Shown here one piece after another: positions 1 to 9,786 of a stretch of DNA of 64,000 nucleotides; the stretch's first letter is position 1; every line of letters begins with the position of its first letter. The notes below the pieces were generated by a model. It ran no database searches, had not been told where the DNA came from, and was given only the letters and a program-made list of their open reading frames with translations. The position numbers and the translations under genes are program-made. Source of the stretch: Diacronema lutheri (lineage: Eukaryota; Haptophyta; Pavlovophyceae; Pavlovales; Pavlovaceae). The stretch spans positions 558,001-622,000 of the forward strand of contig JAGTXO010000018.1 in the NCBI GenBank assembly GCA_019448385.1, written 5' to 3'.

Positions 1-1267
1 CGCGCACGAACTGCGCGGCAGCGTGAGGCGCGCAGCGAGGGCTAGCTCGCATCGCATTCGCACGCGCCAACGGACGCCTTGCATCGCACCTCGCCTCATC
101 GCGCCGGCCGCCGTCTGCGCTGTCGGCCGCGTCTGGCGGCGGCGGTGGCCACGCGGACAAAATCCAGCGCGCGACCGCGCGCACGAGGGCGGTGAGCGCC
201 GCCTTGCCGTGATTACGCATGTCCGGGTTCTTGTGCCGGCAGGTCTCGAGCACGTCGAGCCAGATCGCCGGGCTCGGCTCGGCGAGATCGCGCGCGGCGA
301 AGGGCGCGAAATGGCGGTGCATGTGAAAAGCGAGAAGGCGGATTGCCGACAGTCGCGCTGCGTACCGAGTCGCGTGCTCGGACTGGCGCAAAAAGGCGCG
401 AACGTGCTTGTACAGGCCCTCGGCCTCGTCGCGCCGCAGCTCCTTCCCGCGCGCGCTCGCCATCGGCCCGCGCAGCAGGCTGCTCAGACCGTCGAGCACG
501 CCCGCGACGAGTTCAAACGAGCCGGCGCCGCCACCGCCCGTGCCGACCGTGCCGAGCCTCGTGAGCAGGTCGCTGTAGAGCGTGCTGATGCCGCGATCGA
601 CGTAAAAGCCATGGCCGATGCTGAACGCTTCCGTCGGGAAGTGCTCGGCGAGCGCGCCGAGCACGCGCAGGCATGCGCCGACGACGTTGCCCGGCGCGGT
701 GCTCTTGCCGAGCGCCGTCACGCACGACGAGCCGCTCGTTGTGAGCGCCGTGTGGAGCTCGCGGTGAATCTCGTCGACGGCAATTTCGCGGCTCATCCCG
801 AGGCGCGCCGCGATCGGCATCAGCTCGAGCAGCACGCCCATCGCCGCGATGCGCACGCCATTGCCGCCCTTGCCGCCGCCCTCGCGCGCGAAGAGATCGA
901 GCGACACCTCCCGGAGCGCGAGCAGGTGGTCGGCGATCCGGTCCTCGACAATGGTCACGTAGCGACCAACGAAGAGGAGCAGCTCGCGCCGGAGCACCTG
1001 CCCGTTCTCACTCTCGCGCGCCCTCGCGCCCGTCGGGTCGTCCGCGCTCGCGTACGGTGCCGGATTCCCCTTGAGCCGCAGGAATCGCAGCACGCCCTCG
1101 TCGAGGCGATCGCTGAAGAGCGCCGACGAGCAGAGGGGAAACTCATCGGGCGTGCGGTCAGTGCAAAACGTGAAGAGCGCGTCGACCACGTCCTTGGGCG
1201 CGACTGTGCCGCGCGCCGCGTCATGCACTGCACCCAACAAGATCTCGAGCTGATCGACGGCCGTCAT
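1..1267 (-). CDS. PRKDC: DNA-PKcs-like kinase, N-terminal part (partial)
   Basis: The gene runs off the left edge; only the N-terminal HEAT-repeat region is present, so the kinase domain is not visible. Reading from the ATG at 1267, the frame is open for nearly 400 codons. It contains segments that align in order with the start of animal DNA-PKcs: a helix ending in LLFVGRYVTIVEDRIADHLL, then VAGVLDGLSSLLRG, then YAARLSAIRLLAFHMHRHFA, and DMRNHGKAALTALVRAV. In the family this giant PI3K-like kinase is recruited by Ku to DNA ends for non-homologous end joining. A likely intron (donor GTGCGA, acceptor GCGCAG) lies in the last 90 bases before the edge. The start codon is 32 bp from that of the divergent DM10 gene. 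Assignment is by remembered alignment of a fast-evolving repeat region; another large HEAT-repeat PIKK is less likely. Confidence 0.72.
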   Translation of the reverse strand, partial: MTAVDQLEILLGAVHDAARGTVAPKDVVDALFTFCTDRTPDEFPLCSSALFSDRLDEGVLRFLRLKGNPAPYASADDPTGARARESENGQVLRRELLLFVGRYVTIVEDRIADHLLALREVSLDLFAREGGGKGGNGVRIAAMGVLLELMPIAARLGMSREIAVDEIHRELHTALTTSGSSCVTALGKSTAPGNVVGACLRVLGALAEHFPTEAFSIGHGFYVDRGISTLYSDLLTRLGTVGTGGGGAGSFELVAGVLDGLSSLLRGPMASARGKELRRDEAEGLYKHVRAFLRQSEHATRYAARLSAIRLLAFHMHRHFAPFAARDLAEPSPAIWLDVLETCRHKNPDMRNHGKAALTALVRAVARWILSAWPPPPPDAADSADGGRRDEARCDARRPLARANAMRASPRCAPHAAAQFVR

Positions 1268-1299
1268 TGCTCCCGCCCTCCGTCCGAGAGCCGTTTGCG
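1268..1299. promoter_or_regulatory. 32-bp divergent intergenic region
   Basis: This is the whole space between the ATG of the DNA-PKcs-like gene on the minus strand and the ATG of the DM10 gene on the plus strand. Either the transcripts overlap in their 5' parts or each has almost no 5' UTR. No TATA-like element is visible. Confidence 0.4.
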
Positions 1300-2364
1300 A
1301 TGGCGAACGCGCCGACCATTCGCGCTCGCCAACTCCTCCTTCAGCAGCGGTTGGAGGAGACGCGCCGGACAGCGCTGCACGCGCGCGGGCAGGATCTCAC
1401 CGTGCCCGCGCAGCTCGCGCTCGCCGTCGAGCCGAAGCGCACGCGCGTGGCGCCGCACGAGCTCGACGGCCGCTACACGCGCGCCGCGTGGCTGCTGCCG
1501 GCCGAGCTCCACCAGGACCGCTGGACGCACGCGACGCGCGACGCGCACCTCGCGGCCGCGAAGGCCGCGGCGCCGCCGCGGGGCGAGGACTTTGCGAGCG
1601 GCGTCGCCGCGTGCCTCGCGCACGACGGCGCGACGCCGCTCGTGAGCCGGCGCGCGGACGCGGAGATTGTCGCCGGGCTCGGCGGCCACGTCGGCCTTCG
1701 CCCGTCTGTCCGGCCGACGCTGCGCGCGCGTCCGCAAAGCGCGCGTGGCGAGGCCGACTTCTGTCGCCCACAGCTCTGCCGCGCGCGGCCGGGCACGACC
1801 ATCGGTGCGGGGCACGTGCGCGACCGGACGCTCTGGGCGATGGCCGCGCTCGATGCGCGACACGCGCCGCCCGCCGGCGGCGCGCGCGGCGACGGCGGCG
1901 TCCTCCGCTTCGACTGTGCGTTCGACCACGTGTCGATCGGCGCGACACGCGCGGTGCGCGCGCCCGCCACGCTGCTCTACTACCTCGAGGATGATTCGGT
2001 GCAGATCAATTTGCCCAAGGAGCTGTCCGGTGCGCCGGACGCGCCCAACGAGTTTGGCGACCGGCGCGGCCGCGTCTTCCTCCGGCGCGGCCGCGTACTC
2101 GAGCGCGACGGCAGCCTGGCCGTGCGCGCCGAGCGCGATCTCAACGTGGGCAAGACTGTCGAGATCTACGCGCGCCGGTACGAGATCGTTGGGTGCGACG
2201 CGTCGACGCGCCGGCAGCTCGTGCGTGTCCACGGCGATGGCAACGTGCCCGCCGACCGGCCCGCGCCCCTCGCGGACAAGGCGGGGCTGCCGCGCACGGG
2301 TGACGAGGCGCGGCGCGGCGCGCGCGCGCGTGTGCGGGCGGCTGCTTCAATACGCGGCGTATGA
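1300..2364 (+). CDS. DM10-domain protein (EFHC/NME7-like)
   Basis: A 354-residue single-exon protein. The C-terminal half (about residues 205-320) is a DM10 domain: it has the core [17 protein letters not shown], then the VFLRRGRV segment, then [23 protein letters not shown]10 domains are found in the ciliary proteins EFHC1/2 (Rib72) and NME7, which sit inside doublet microtubules. Here there is only one DM10 and no visible EF-hand or NDK domain, so it is shorter than EFHC proteins (three DM10 copies). The N-terminal 200 residues, rich in Ala and Arg, are not recognised. The ATG at 1300 is preferred; the frame is open a little further upstream but has no earlier ATG. The last 18 bp overlap the 3' end of UPF1 on the other strand. 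It suggests that the organism builds a flagellum. Confidence 0.7.
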   Translation: MANAPTIRARQLLLQQRLEETRRTALHARGQDLTVPAQLALAVEPKRTRVAPHELDGRYTRAAWLLPAELHQDRWTHATRDAHLAAAKAAAPPRGEDFASGVAACLAHDGATPLVSRRADAEIVAGLGGHVGLRPSVRPTLRARPQSARGEADFCRPQLCRARPGTTIGAGHVRDRTLWAMAALDARHAPPAGGARGDGGVLRFDCAFDHVSIGATRAVRAPATLLYYLEDDSVQINLPKELSGAPDAPNEFGDRRGRVFLRRGRVLERDGSLAVRAERDLNVGKTVEIYARRYEIVGCDASTRRQLVRVHGDGNVPADRPAPLADKAGLPRTGDEARRGARARVRAAASIRGV

Positions 2365-5300
2365 GGAGGGCGGCGGGAAGGCGGCCGCGTAGCTCGCGCC
2401 CGCGCGGTCAGCGTCGCCGTAGAGCGGCGGCGCGTCGGGCGGCGGGAGGAGGCGGTTGCTTGGGACGTAGCGTTTGCTCGGCGCGAAGGCGATCGTCGAC
2501 TGCTGCAGGTTTGTGAGCGCGCCCTCCACGAGGCAGCCGCGCTCTTTAAAATGCACGAGCAGATTGTTCCACAATGGCGACCGCGAGAGGACCTTTGGAT
2601 TGCCAAAGAGGATCAGCCCGTACTTTGCGCGCGTGAGCGCGACGTTGAGGCGGCGCGGGTCGCTCACGAAGCCGAGGCCCTGCCCTTCGTTCGAGCGCAC
2701 GCACGAGAGCAGGATGAAGTCCTTCTCGCGCCCCTGGAACGCGTCGACGGACGCGACCTCGAGCTCGGCGTACAGCTCGTGGCGCAGAATGCCCTGCCGG
2801 AGCATGTACGTGGAGAGGAAGGCGCGCTGGCCCTCGTACGGCGTGATCACGCCGAGCTGCGCCGGGTTGAGCCCCGCCTTGAGCAGGTGCGTCACCACCT
2901 TCTCCACGTTTGCCGCCTCCGCGCGGTTCAAATATGACGTGCCCGACGCCGAGATCTCCTCCGGACCCATCGACGCGTAGAAGAGCATGGGCGTGCGCGT
3001 GTCGAGCCACGGGAAGGGCACGTGCGCCATCACGCGCTGCTCGTGCGCCACGCCGTTCTGCAGCGAGCCCTCGTAGAATGTAACGGATGGAAACTCGGAG
3101 AGCGACGGATGCATGCGGTATTGCACGTTGAGGCGGAGCGGCCGGTGGCCGAGCGTGATCAAGCGCTCGAAGAGCGAGCGGTTCAGGCCGGCGCGCGCGG
3201 CTTTCTTGCTCATTACCACCGGACCGAGCTGGCAGTGGTCGCCTGCCCGCCGGAAAGGATGGCGTCCGTCGTGCGCGCGTGCATCCGTCGCGCGCGGCGC
3301 CGCGCGGCGCGGCACGGCGCGGCGTGAGCGCGCGACGCGCGCGCGCGCGCGCGCAGCCCGGCGCGCGCGCGCGCGACGGACGCACCGACGAGGACGAGCT
3401 GCTTGACGCCGAGGACGAGCGGGATGAGTGCCTCGGGCTCGGTCGCCTGCGTCGCCTCGTCGATGAGGCACTGGCGGAAGCGCATGGAGCGCGCGGTGAG
3501 GCGCGGGTCCGCGGCGCCCACGCACGTGGCGCAGATGACGTCGGCGTGGTTGAGAAGCTCGCGCTCCGCGGCCTTGCGCTCCTTGTTGAAGATCTTCTCG
3601 TCCTCGGCCGAGAGCTCGCCGGTCTCGTCGCGCAGCCGCTGCAGCTTGTGCAGCGCCGAATTCTCCGCCGCGGCGAGCAGCTTCACCTGGTGGTGCAGCG
3701 TGAGCTCCTCGCACGACGACGGGACGGTCTCGCGCGTCTTGGCGCACAGCCGCACGACCTTGAGGCCCGTCGCGTTGATCTTCTCGGTGAGGTGGTCGAC
3801 GGCGATATTGGACGGCGCGCAGACGAGGGTCTGCCCGCCGTGCATCCGCACCATGTGGTAGACGATCGACGCGGACGTGAGCGTCTTGCCCGTGCCCGGC
3901 GGCCCCTGGATGAGAGAGAGGGGGCGCGAGAGCGCCTGCGTGACCGCAAACTGCTGCGAGTGGTTGAGCGGCGCGAGGCCCGGGACGGCGAGCTTCTTGG
4001 GCGGCGCCTTGAGCATCGTCGGCTCGTCCACGTCGTGCCCGAGCAGCCGGTGGTAGAGGTAGCCCGAGAGCGAGGTTTCGTCAACAGCAAAGGTGCGCAT
4101 CGCCATCTGCATGCGCTCGTACGTGATCGGCCGCCACACGATGTCGACGGAGAAGGCGGACGAGCAGTCCGTGGGCACGCCCGCGCTTGACTTGAGCTCG
4201 AGCACCACCTCTTCGTTGTTCGAAAACCGGATAATCGTGCCCGTCCCCTCCCACGCGCCGCCTCCGCCCAGCGCGGCTGCCGAGGCCGAGCCGCCGCCCG
4301 AGCCGTGCCGCATGCGCAGCTCGTCACCGATCGCGAGGCGCGCTTCGGCCTCGGCCTTCGGGTACTGAAAGAAGGCGAGGCGGCGCTTGTTGAGCCCCAT
4401 GTCCCAGCGCACGCTCACGCCCTCCACCGTCTGCGCCTCCTTGGTGCTCTGGTCCGTCTCGGCCTCGAGCTTGACGAGCGGTCCGAAAACGTTTTGGTAA
4501 TGGAAGGCATCATCGTAGCGCAGCAGGACCTCGTGCGGCTCCTCGTCGAGGCCGGGCGTGTCGATGTCGTCGACAGTCGCGTCGGGGCGGCTCTTCCACA
4601 GCTCCTCCAGCTTGACGAGCTGCTTGCCCGTCAGCCGCCGGCTCCGCGCGGCGAGCGCGTCCGACGGCTCCTGCGCGGCACGGCAGGCATAGCACGGCGC
4701 GGCGCGGTAGCGCGGTGGTACGGTGCGGCGCGAGGGGCGGGGGCGGGCGCGCGTGAGCGGGTCGCGCGCTGGGTGACACAAGCGTGTGCCCGACAGCGCG
4801 CCGCGCCGCGATCACCTTGACGAGCCACGGGAGGAAGGCGCGCGACTCGATCAGCGCCTGCCAGTTTGCGAGGTCCCACGACGAGTCGCGCAGGCCCTTG
4901 GACGAGAGGCAGTCGCGGCAGAGGAGGACGACGACGCCGGCCTCCTTGGCGGGGATGAAGCCGAGGATGAACGGGTTGCGACTCGCGCAGTTGTAGCACT
5001 CGAGCACCGTGTCACCGAGTGGGCCCTCCGGGTGGAGGCGCACGTCCTTGTGCCGCGCGCGCACGAGGTGGTGGACCGCGTGCGTCCCGACGGACGTGCC
5101 GCCCGAGCCGTTGCAAAACCAGCGGCCGCAATTGGGCGCGGCGCACTGCATCACGCACGCCGTGTCGTGCACGCCGCAGTACGCGCACGCGTGCGCCGGG
5201 ATCTCGACGCACACGGCGGCGTCGTCGTCCTCATCCGCCTCGGGCTCGGGCGCGGCGAACGCGCGCGCGGCCGGCACGGCGTGCGTGCGCAGCGGGCCGC

Positions 5301-5421
5301 GCTCGTCGAACGCACTCACGTCCTCGCGCAGCGGGCCGCCATGCCCGAACACCGCGTCGTCGCCGTCGCCGAGGTCCAGGAACTTGAACGACTCGCCCAG
5401 GTCGCCGAACTCGTCGTCCAT
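2347..5421 (-). CDS. UPF1: UPF1/RENT1 RNA helicase
   Basis: Three exons (5421-4816, 4670-3386, 3242-2347) give 928 residues. UPF1 is the ATP-dependent 5'-3' RNA helicase at the heart of nonsense-mediated decay. The N-terminus has the Cys/His-rich CH domain ([15 protein letters not shown], later [10 protein letters not shown] and CRDCLSSKG), followed by domain 1B and the SF1 helicase core. Walker A is QGPPGTGKT, with [15 protein letters not shown], motif II in [10 protein letters not shown], then [34 protein letters not shown] and [13 protein letters not shown]. Intron 1 (4671-4815, phase 0) joins WLVK to [10 protein letters not shown]; intron 2 (3243-3385, phase 1) lies between LVLVG and DHCQLG. 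Both junctions restore the family alignment. The C-terminal tail is short and lacks a long SQ-rich region. The start at 5421 begins the acidic [16 protein letters not shown] segment typical of UPF1 and is 55 bp from the divergent U-box gene. Confidence 0.96.
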
Positions 5422-5476
5422 CGTGGCTGTCAGCTGAGAGTCGGCACGGGGCTTGGCTGCCGGCCGATCGCGCACG
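5422..5476. promoter_or_regulatory. 55-bp divergent intergenic region
   Basis: It separates the start codons of UPF1 (minus) and the U-box gene (plus) and must hold both core promoters, unless the 5' UTRs overlap. No known motif is recognised. Confidence 0.4.
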
Positions 5477-6850
5477 ATGGCCGAGGCGGACGGCACGCGC
5501 GTCGAGTCGACGTCGGCGCCCGCGTCCGACAGCGCGGTTGAAGAGCCGCTTGCGCTTTGCTGCCCGATTACGCACCTGCTCTTCCGCGACCCCGTTTTCG
5601 TGGCCGAGTCGGGCTCGACGTACGAGCGGCACGCGCTCGAGACCTTTTGGGGGCGCGAGCGCTCGGGCGCGGTGCGCGACCCGCTCACAAACGTGCCGCT
5701 CTCAAGCCGCGCGACCTTCGTCAACTGGGGCAAGCGGCGCGAGGTGGCCAGCTGGCTGGCCGATCACTCAACGCACGTGCCCGCCGGCTGGGCCAGCCGC
5801 GACGATGTTCCGCCCGCGCATCCGGCCGCGGCGTCCTCGCGCGCCGCCGCGCGCGCGCGCGCCGCGCTCGCGCGCCGTCTGCCCGCCGGCGCGTCGCTCC
5901 GCGCGCTCGCATGCGTCGCCGGCGTTGTGCTCGCACTCGCCGCCGGCCTGGACCTCCCACTCGCGCTCTTCCCAGCCGGCGCATGGCGGCCAGCGCGTGC
6001 GGCGGGCGCGCGCGCGCCGTGGACCGAGCGCGCCGGCGGTGGCGACGGCGCGGCCGCGCGCGCCGGCGGCAGCGGCGGTGAGGCCGCGCCACCGCCGCCT
6101 CGCGGCAGTCGGCTGGTGCTGCACGAGCGGCTCATCGGCCATGCGCGTGGCCGCGTGCGCGGTGGGCCCGCCGGCCGGCGCGAGCTGAGCATTCACCGCC
6201 CGCGCTGCCGGCTAGGCGAGCTACGCGGCACCAACCTTGGCGCGAGCGTCTTCGCGCTCGGCTTCACTGCGACGTGGACGATGGGTGCGTACCGCGCGGG
6301 CGCACCCTTGCTCTTCGTCCTCTTCTCGTGCCCGTTCTGGCTGACCGCCGCGCGGCTGCTACGCGGTGCGCTCGCGCCGCTTCTCGAGGCGAGCACGGTG
6401 CACCTCTCGACGGACGAGCTTGTGCTGCGCTCGGAGCTCGGCCTCACGCTGCCCACGCTCGGCGTGCATGTCGAGGCGCGCGCGCGTGAGCTGCGCGCGC
6501 CCTACGCCGCGCTCACGGCCGTACGGCTCGCGCCCGCGCCGGACGGGTCGGAGGACGCCGCGCTCGCGTTTTCGCTCGACTACGTCGACGGCATCGTCGC
6601 ATGGGGGCAGGGGCTGAGCGCGGCCGAGCTGCGGTGGGTATGCGCGTGCGTGCGCGATGTGCTGGTTGAGCTCGAGCACGACGGCGCGCTGGGGCGCGCC
6701 GAGCCGGACCGCGGCGCGGCGCGACTGCGGCCGGAGCTCGTCACGCAGCTCGCGCCACGCGGCGACGCGACCGACGCGTGCGCGCTGCCGCCGCCCGCGC
6801 GGCGCGCGCACGCGCGGTTGGCGGCGACGGAGTTGTTTTTTGGTTACTGA
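5477..6850 (+). CDS. U-box membrane protein, probable E3 ubiquitin ligase
   Basis: A 457-residue single-exon protein. Residues about 25-92 form a U-box: LCCPITHLLFRDPVFVAESG, then STYERHALETFW, DPLTNVPLSS, and a W-containing end at NWGKRREVASWL. U-boxes bind E2 enzymes and promote ubiquitin transfer. After an Ala/Arg linker there is a hydrophobic segment (ALACVAGVVLALAAGLDLPL) and, around residues 260-310, a second membrane region (ASVFALGFTATWTMGAYRAG, then LLFVLFSCPFWLTAARLLRG). The rest looks soluble. The domain layout suggests a membrane-anchored ligase, but the C-terminal region matches no family I know. ATG 5477 is chosen because it is the first ATG in the open frame. The stop is followed almost at once by a 43-bp minisatellite. 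Confidence 0.8.
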   Translation: MAEADGTRVESTSAPASDSAVEEPLALCCPITHLLFRDPVFVAESGSTYERHALETFWGRERSGAVRDPLTNVPLSSRATFVNWGKRREVASWLADHSTHVPAGWASRDDVPPAHPAAASSRAAARARAALARRLPAGASLRALACVAGVVLALAAGLDLPLALFPAGAWRPARAAGARAPWTERAGGGDGAAARAGGSGGEAAPPPPRGSRLVLHERLIGHARGRVRGGPAGRRELSIHRPRCRLGELRGTNLGASVFALGFTATWTMGAYRAGAPLLFVLFSCPFWLTAARLLRGALAPLLEASTVHLSTDELVLRSELGLTLPTLGVHVEARARELRAPYAALTAVRLAPAPDGSEDAALAFSLDYVDGIVAWGQGLSAAELRWVCACVRDVLVELEHDGALGRAEPDRGAARLRPELVTQLAPRGDATDACALPPPARRAHARLAATELFFGY

Positions 6851-6867
6851 CGTCGGTCGCGGCGTCT

Positions 6868-7168
6868 GAGCGCGGCGTCGTCCGAGCATCACCGCAACTG
6901 TTCTGCTCAAGAGCGCGGCGTCGTCCGAGCATCACCGCAACTGTTCTGCTCAAGAGCGCGGCGTCGTCCGAGCATCACCGCAACTGTTCTGCTCAAGAGC
7001 GCGGCGTCGTCCGAGCATCACCGCAACTGTTCTGCTCAAGAGCGCGGCGTCGTCCGAGCATCACCGCAACTGTTCTGCTCAGGAGCGCGGCGTCGTCCGA
7101 GCATCACCGCAACTGTTCTGCTCAAGAGCGCGGCGTCGTCCGAGTTTCGACCCGTCTGAGCAGAACCG
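6868..7168. repeat. 43-bp minisatellite, about 7 copies
   Basis: Units begin with GAGCGCGGCGTCGTCCGAGC at 6868, 6911, 6954, 6997, 7040, 7083 and 7126, an exact 43-bp period. Copies are almost identical; one ends in CAG instead of CAA, and the last diverges after about 20 bases. Since 43 is not a multiple of three, a reading frame would rotate between copies, so the array is not protein-coding. It lies between the U-box gene stop and the element-like relic at 7169-7615. Confidence 0.95.
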
Positions 7169-7615
7169 TTTTTTGTCTGCGGCGACGAGGAGCTCTTCGG
7201 CATGCAGCCGGGCCAGGTGGGCCCGATGCAGGCGTGCCTCAACTCGTTCCCTCCGATCCGCGCGCTGGTCATCGGCTCGTTCGGCGAGTGGTCGGCCGGC
7301 CTCGCCGACCTGCTCGCCACCTTCTCGCACATGGGCGCGGACGCGTGGATGGCGCGCATGGGCGCGCTTTCGCGCGACGTCGCCCGTGCGGCCCTCGAGC
7401 GCCACATGCGCCTCCAGCTCGCCGCGTGCGTCGTGCGTGGGCACGCGCAGCTCCTGCTCGCGTGCACCCAGATGGCGCGCGGACAGGCGCCGCCGCACCG
7501 CCACGCGGCTCACGGCGTCCAGGCGGATGTGGACGCCTGCGGCGGTGTGGACGGCCTCTGCTTCCGGCGCGGCGGCGGCGGCGGCGGCCGGCGGGGGCCG
7601 GCGAGGGGTGGCTAG
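7169..7615 (+). mobile_element. mobile-element-like coding relic
   Basis: An open frame without a convincing start runs from the end of the minisatellite to a stop at 7615; an internal ATG is at 7202. It encodes the pattern ALVIGSFGEWSAGLADLL, then MGALSRDVARAALERHMR, then a weakly basic helix. From memory this resembles a conserved ORF segment (hydrophobic-GxFGE, then MG and an Ala/Arg helix) often seen beside repeated element sequences in algal and protist genomes. The family cannot be named from this piece. No terminal repeats are recognised. It looks like a fragment, with its upstream side replaced by the tandem array. Confidence 0.35.
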
Positions 7616-7897
7616 GCGTGTCTGGGTGTCCGCCCATGACGCGTCCTGCCACGTCCTTGCCGTCCCGGCCGTTCCCGCTGCCGGCGTGCACAGGGTCGAC
7701 GCCCTTATTTCGGCCTGATGTTGCGTGCGCCCTTTCGCTCGCTCCGTTTGTCCAGCCTCGGCCCCGTGCGCGCCCCTCCTGCTGACCCGCCTGTAAGCGT
7801 CGTTAGTATATTTAATTTAAAACAAAATTCAGTGGCCCTTCTGACTTCTGTTTGAACCTTACGACCCCATCGCGTCCGGCGAACAGGGCGCCGCCGG
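7616..7897. promoter_or_regulatory. intergenic region with AT-rich patch upstream of CAX
   Basis: No gene is seen here. Around 7799-7856 there is a run of AT-rich sequence (TATATTTAATTTAAAACAAA) that stands out in this very GC-rich window. It lies 40-100 bp upstream of the CAX start codon and is a plausible core promoter or nucleosome-free site. Confidence 0.4.
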
Positions 7898-9424
7898 ATG
7901 TCGTCGATCGACGCGGCGATCCTGGCCGCCGAGCGCGAGGTGGAGGCCGCGAGCAGGAGCCGATCGATCTGCGCCGCGCCGCTGGTTCGCGACGCCGCAC
8001 CCATCGATTCGCTGCTCCCGCCGGGGCACGAGGATAGCGCGGGCGACCTGCTTGCGCCGCCGCCCGCGGCGAGCGCGCTCGACGACGCGGGCATCGAGCT
8101 GCGGCAACACGCGCTCACCGCGTACGCGGGCAAGCCGGCGCACCATGAGCCCGCGCCCATACCGCCCTTCCTCGTCGGCTCGTGGAAAATGTTCACCGCG
8201 ACGAAGATCAACCTCATGCTCGTCTTCCTACCGCTCGGCATCGCGGCCGAGCTGCTCGAGTGGAGCGACGGCGCGATCTTTGGGCTCAACTGCCTGGCGA
8301 TCCTGCCGCTCGCGAAGCTGCTCGGCGACGCAACTGAGCAGGTCGCGACGCACACCAACGACACGATCGGCGGCCTGCTCAACGCGACGTTCGGCAACGC
8401 GACGGAGCTGATCGTCTCCGTCTTTGCGCTCGTCAAGGGGCTGCTCGACGTCGTGCAGGTGTCGCTGCTCGGTTCGATCATCTCGAACACGTTGCTCGTC
8501 CTCGGCATGGCGTGCATCGCCGGCGGCATCACCAAGCCCGTTCAAAAGTTCAACTCGACCGCCGCGTCCGCGAACACGACCCTGCTTCTCATGTCAATCC
8601 TCGGCATGTCCATTCCTGCATGCCTCGCCGGCTTTGGCGAGATGAAGGTGAACGGCAAGGAAGACCTGCTGATCAGCAGGTTCACCGCGATCGTGCTCCT
8701 CTTCCTGTACTGCTTGTACATCTACTTCCAGCTCGTCACGCACCGCAAATACTTTGAGGCCGAGCCAGAGGTGCCCGGCGGCGCGCGCACGCCGGTCCTC
8801 GCGCGTGGCGCGCAGCAGCCCGCGCTGCAGCTGCAGTCGCACGTGACGCGCGCGGGCTCGTCATCCTTCATCATGCACAAGACCGACGAGGAGGAGGAGA
8901 TCCTCTTCACCCTGAGCGGCGCCCTCTTTTGGCTGGGAAGCATAACGGTCGTCATCGCCTTTTTGTCCGAATTCCTTACCGGGGCGATAGAGGGTCTGCG
9001 CCCTGCGCGCGCGCGCGCGCCATCGCCGTCGTGCGCCCACGCGCTCGTCTCTCCGCGCGTACGCGCTCGCGCGCACGCGCGTGGCAGGTGCGACGAAGGA
9101 TTATTCGATCAACAAGAGCTTCGTCGGCTTCGTCATTCTGCCGATCGTTGGCAACGCGGCCGAGCACGCGACCGCGATCACGATGGCGTACAAATCCAAG
9201 ATGGACCTTGCGCTCGGCGTCGCGCTCGGCTCGGCCACGCAGATCTCGCTTTTCGTCGTGCCGTTCATGGTGCTGACCGGTTGGGCGATCGGCCAGCCGC
9301 TCGACCTCTTCTTCGGAGCGTACGAGACGGCAATCACGTTCGTCGCGACCGTCGTCGTCGGCTTTGCCGTTGCGGACGGCGAGACGAACTGGCTCGAGGC
9401 GTGTGCGCAAGCGAGCGCGCCGCT

Positions 9425-9455
<31 letters not shown>

Positions 9456-9638
9456 CGCTCGGCGCACCCTGTCCGCCATCGTCGCGCAGCGCAGCGCAGC
9501 GCGCGCGCGCGCGCGCCAGTGCCGACCTGCCGTGCGCGCGTCGCACGCGCACGCCCGTGCACGCAGGGCGCGTCGCTGCTGTCCGCGTACATCATCATCG
9601 GCGCGTCGTTCCTCTTCTACGAGCACAAGAGCGAATGA
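7898..9638 (+). CDS. CAX: CAX family Ca2+/H+ antiporter
   Basis: Three exons (7898-8993, 9088-9398, 9567-9638) give 492 residues. CAX proteins use the proton gradient to load Ca2+ into vacuoles or other acidic stores. Both signature repeats are present: LLNATFGNATELIVSVFALV in the first half and LPIVGNAAEHATAITMAYKS in the second, the latter followed by LALGVALGSATQISLFVVP. An acidic stretch (KTDEEEEI) separates the halves, as in other CAX proteins. About ten membrane segments follow a 90-residue soluble N-terminus. Intron 1 (8994-9087) restores AIEGATKDYSINKSF. Intron 2 (9399-9566) must be phase 0 to join NWLE to GASLLSAYIIIG, which makes its donor GCGTGT: a GC-AG intron. The last exon codes for only the final membrane helix. 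Confidence 0.93.
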
Positions 9639-9786
9639 TCAAATTGAGCGGCGGAGAAAAGGGGGGGGGGGGGGGTGCACAGCCGCCCACGCGCTACTGC
9701 GTGGGCTCACGACCACGCCTGGCGCCGCGGCTCGACGCGGCTGGCCCACATGGTCCCTGACCTGGTCAGCCCACGGCGCGATCTGC
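9639..9786. other. intergenic region with poly-G tract
   Basis: This short gap between the convergent CAX and Sel1-MYND genes has a run of about 15 G at 9660. No gene is seen. The homology between the two Sel1-MYND copies fades out near 9770. Confidence 0.6.

Noticed and set aside
23-1645. Long plus-strand open frame of 540 codons
   Set aside because: It is Arg/Ala-rich without domains and lies opposite the DNA-PKcs-like exon, whose frame has clear family helices. In GC-rich DNA antisense frames often stay open.
7169-7615. Named retrotransposon or virus-like element
   Set aside because: Only a short protein pattern is left; there are no terminal repeats, polymerase or capsid motifs, so no family is given.
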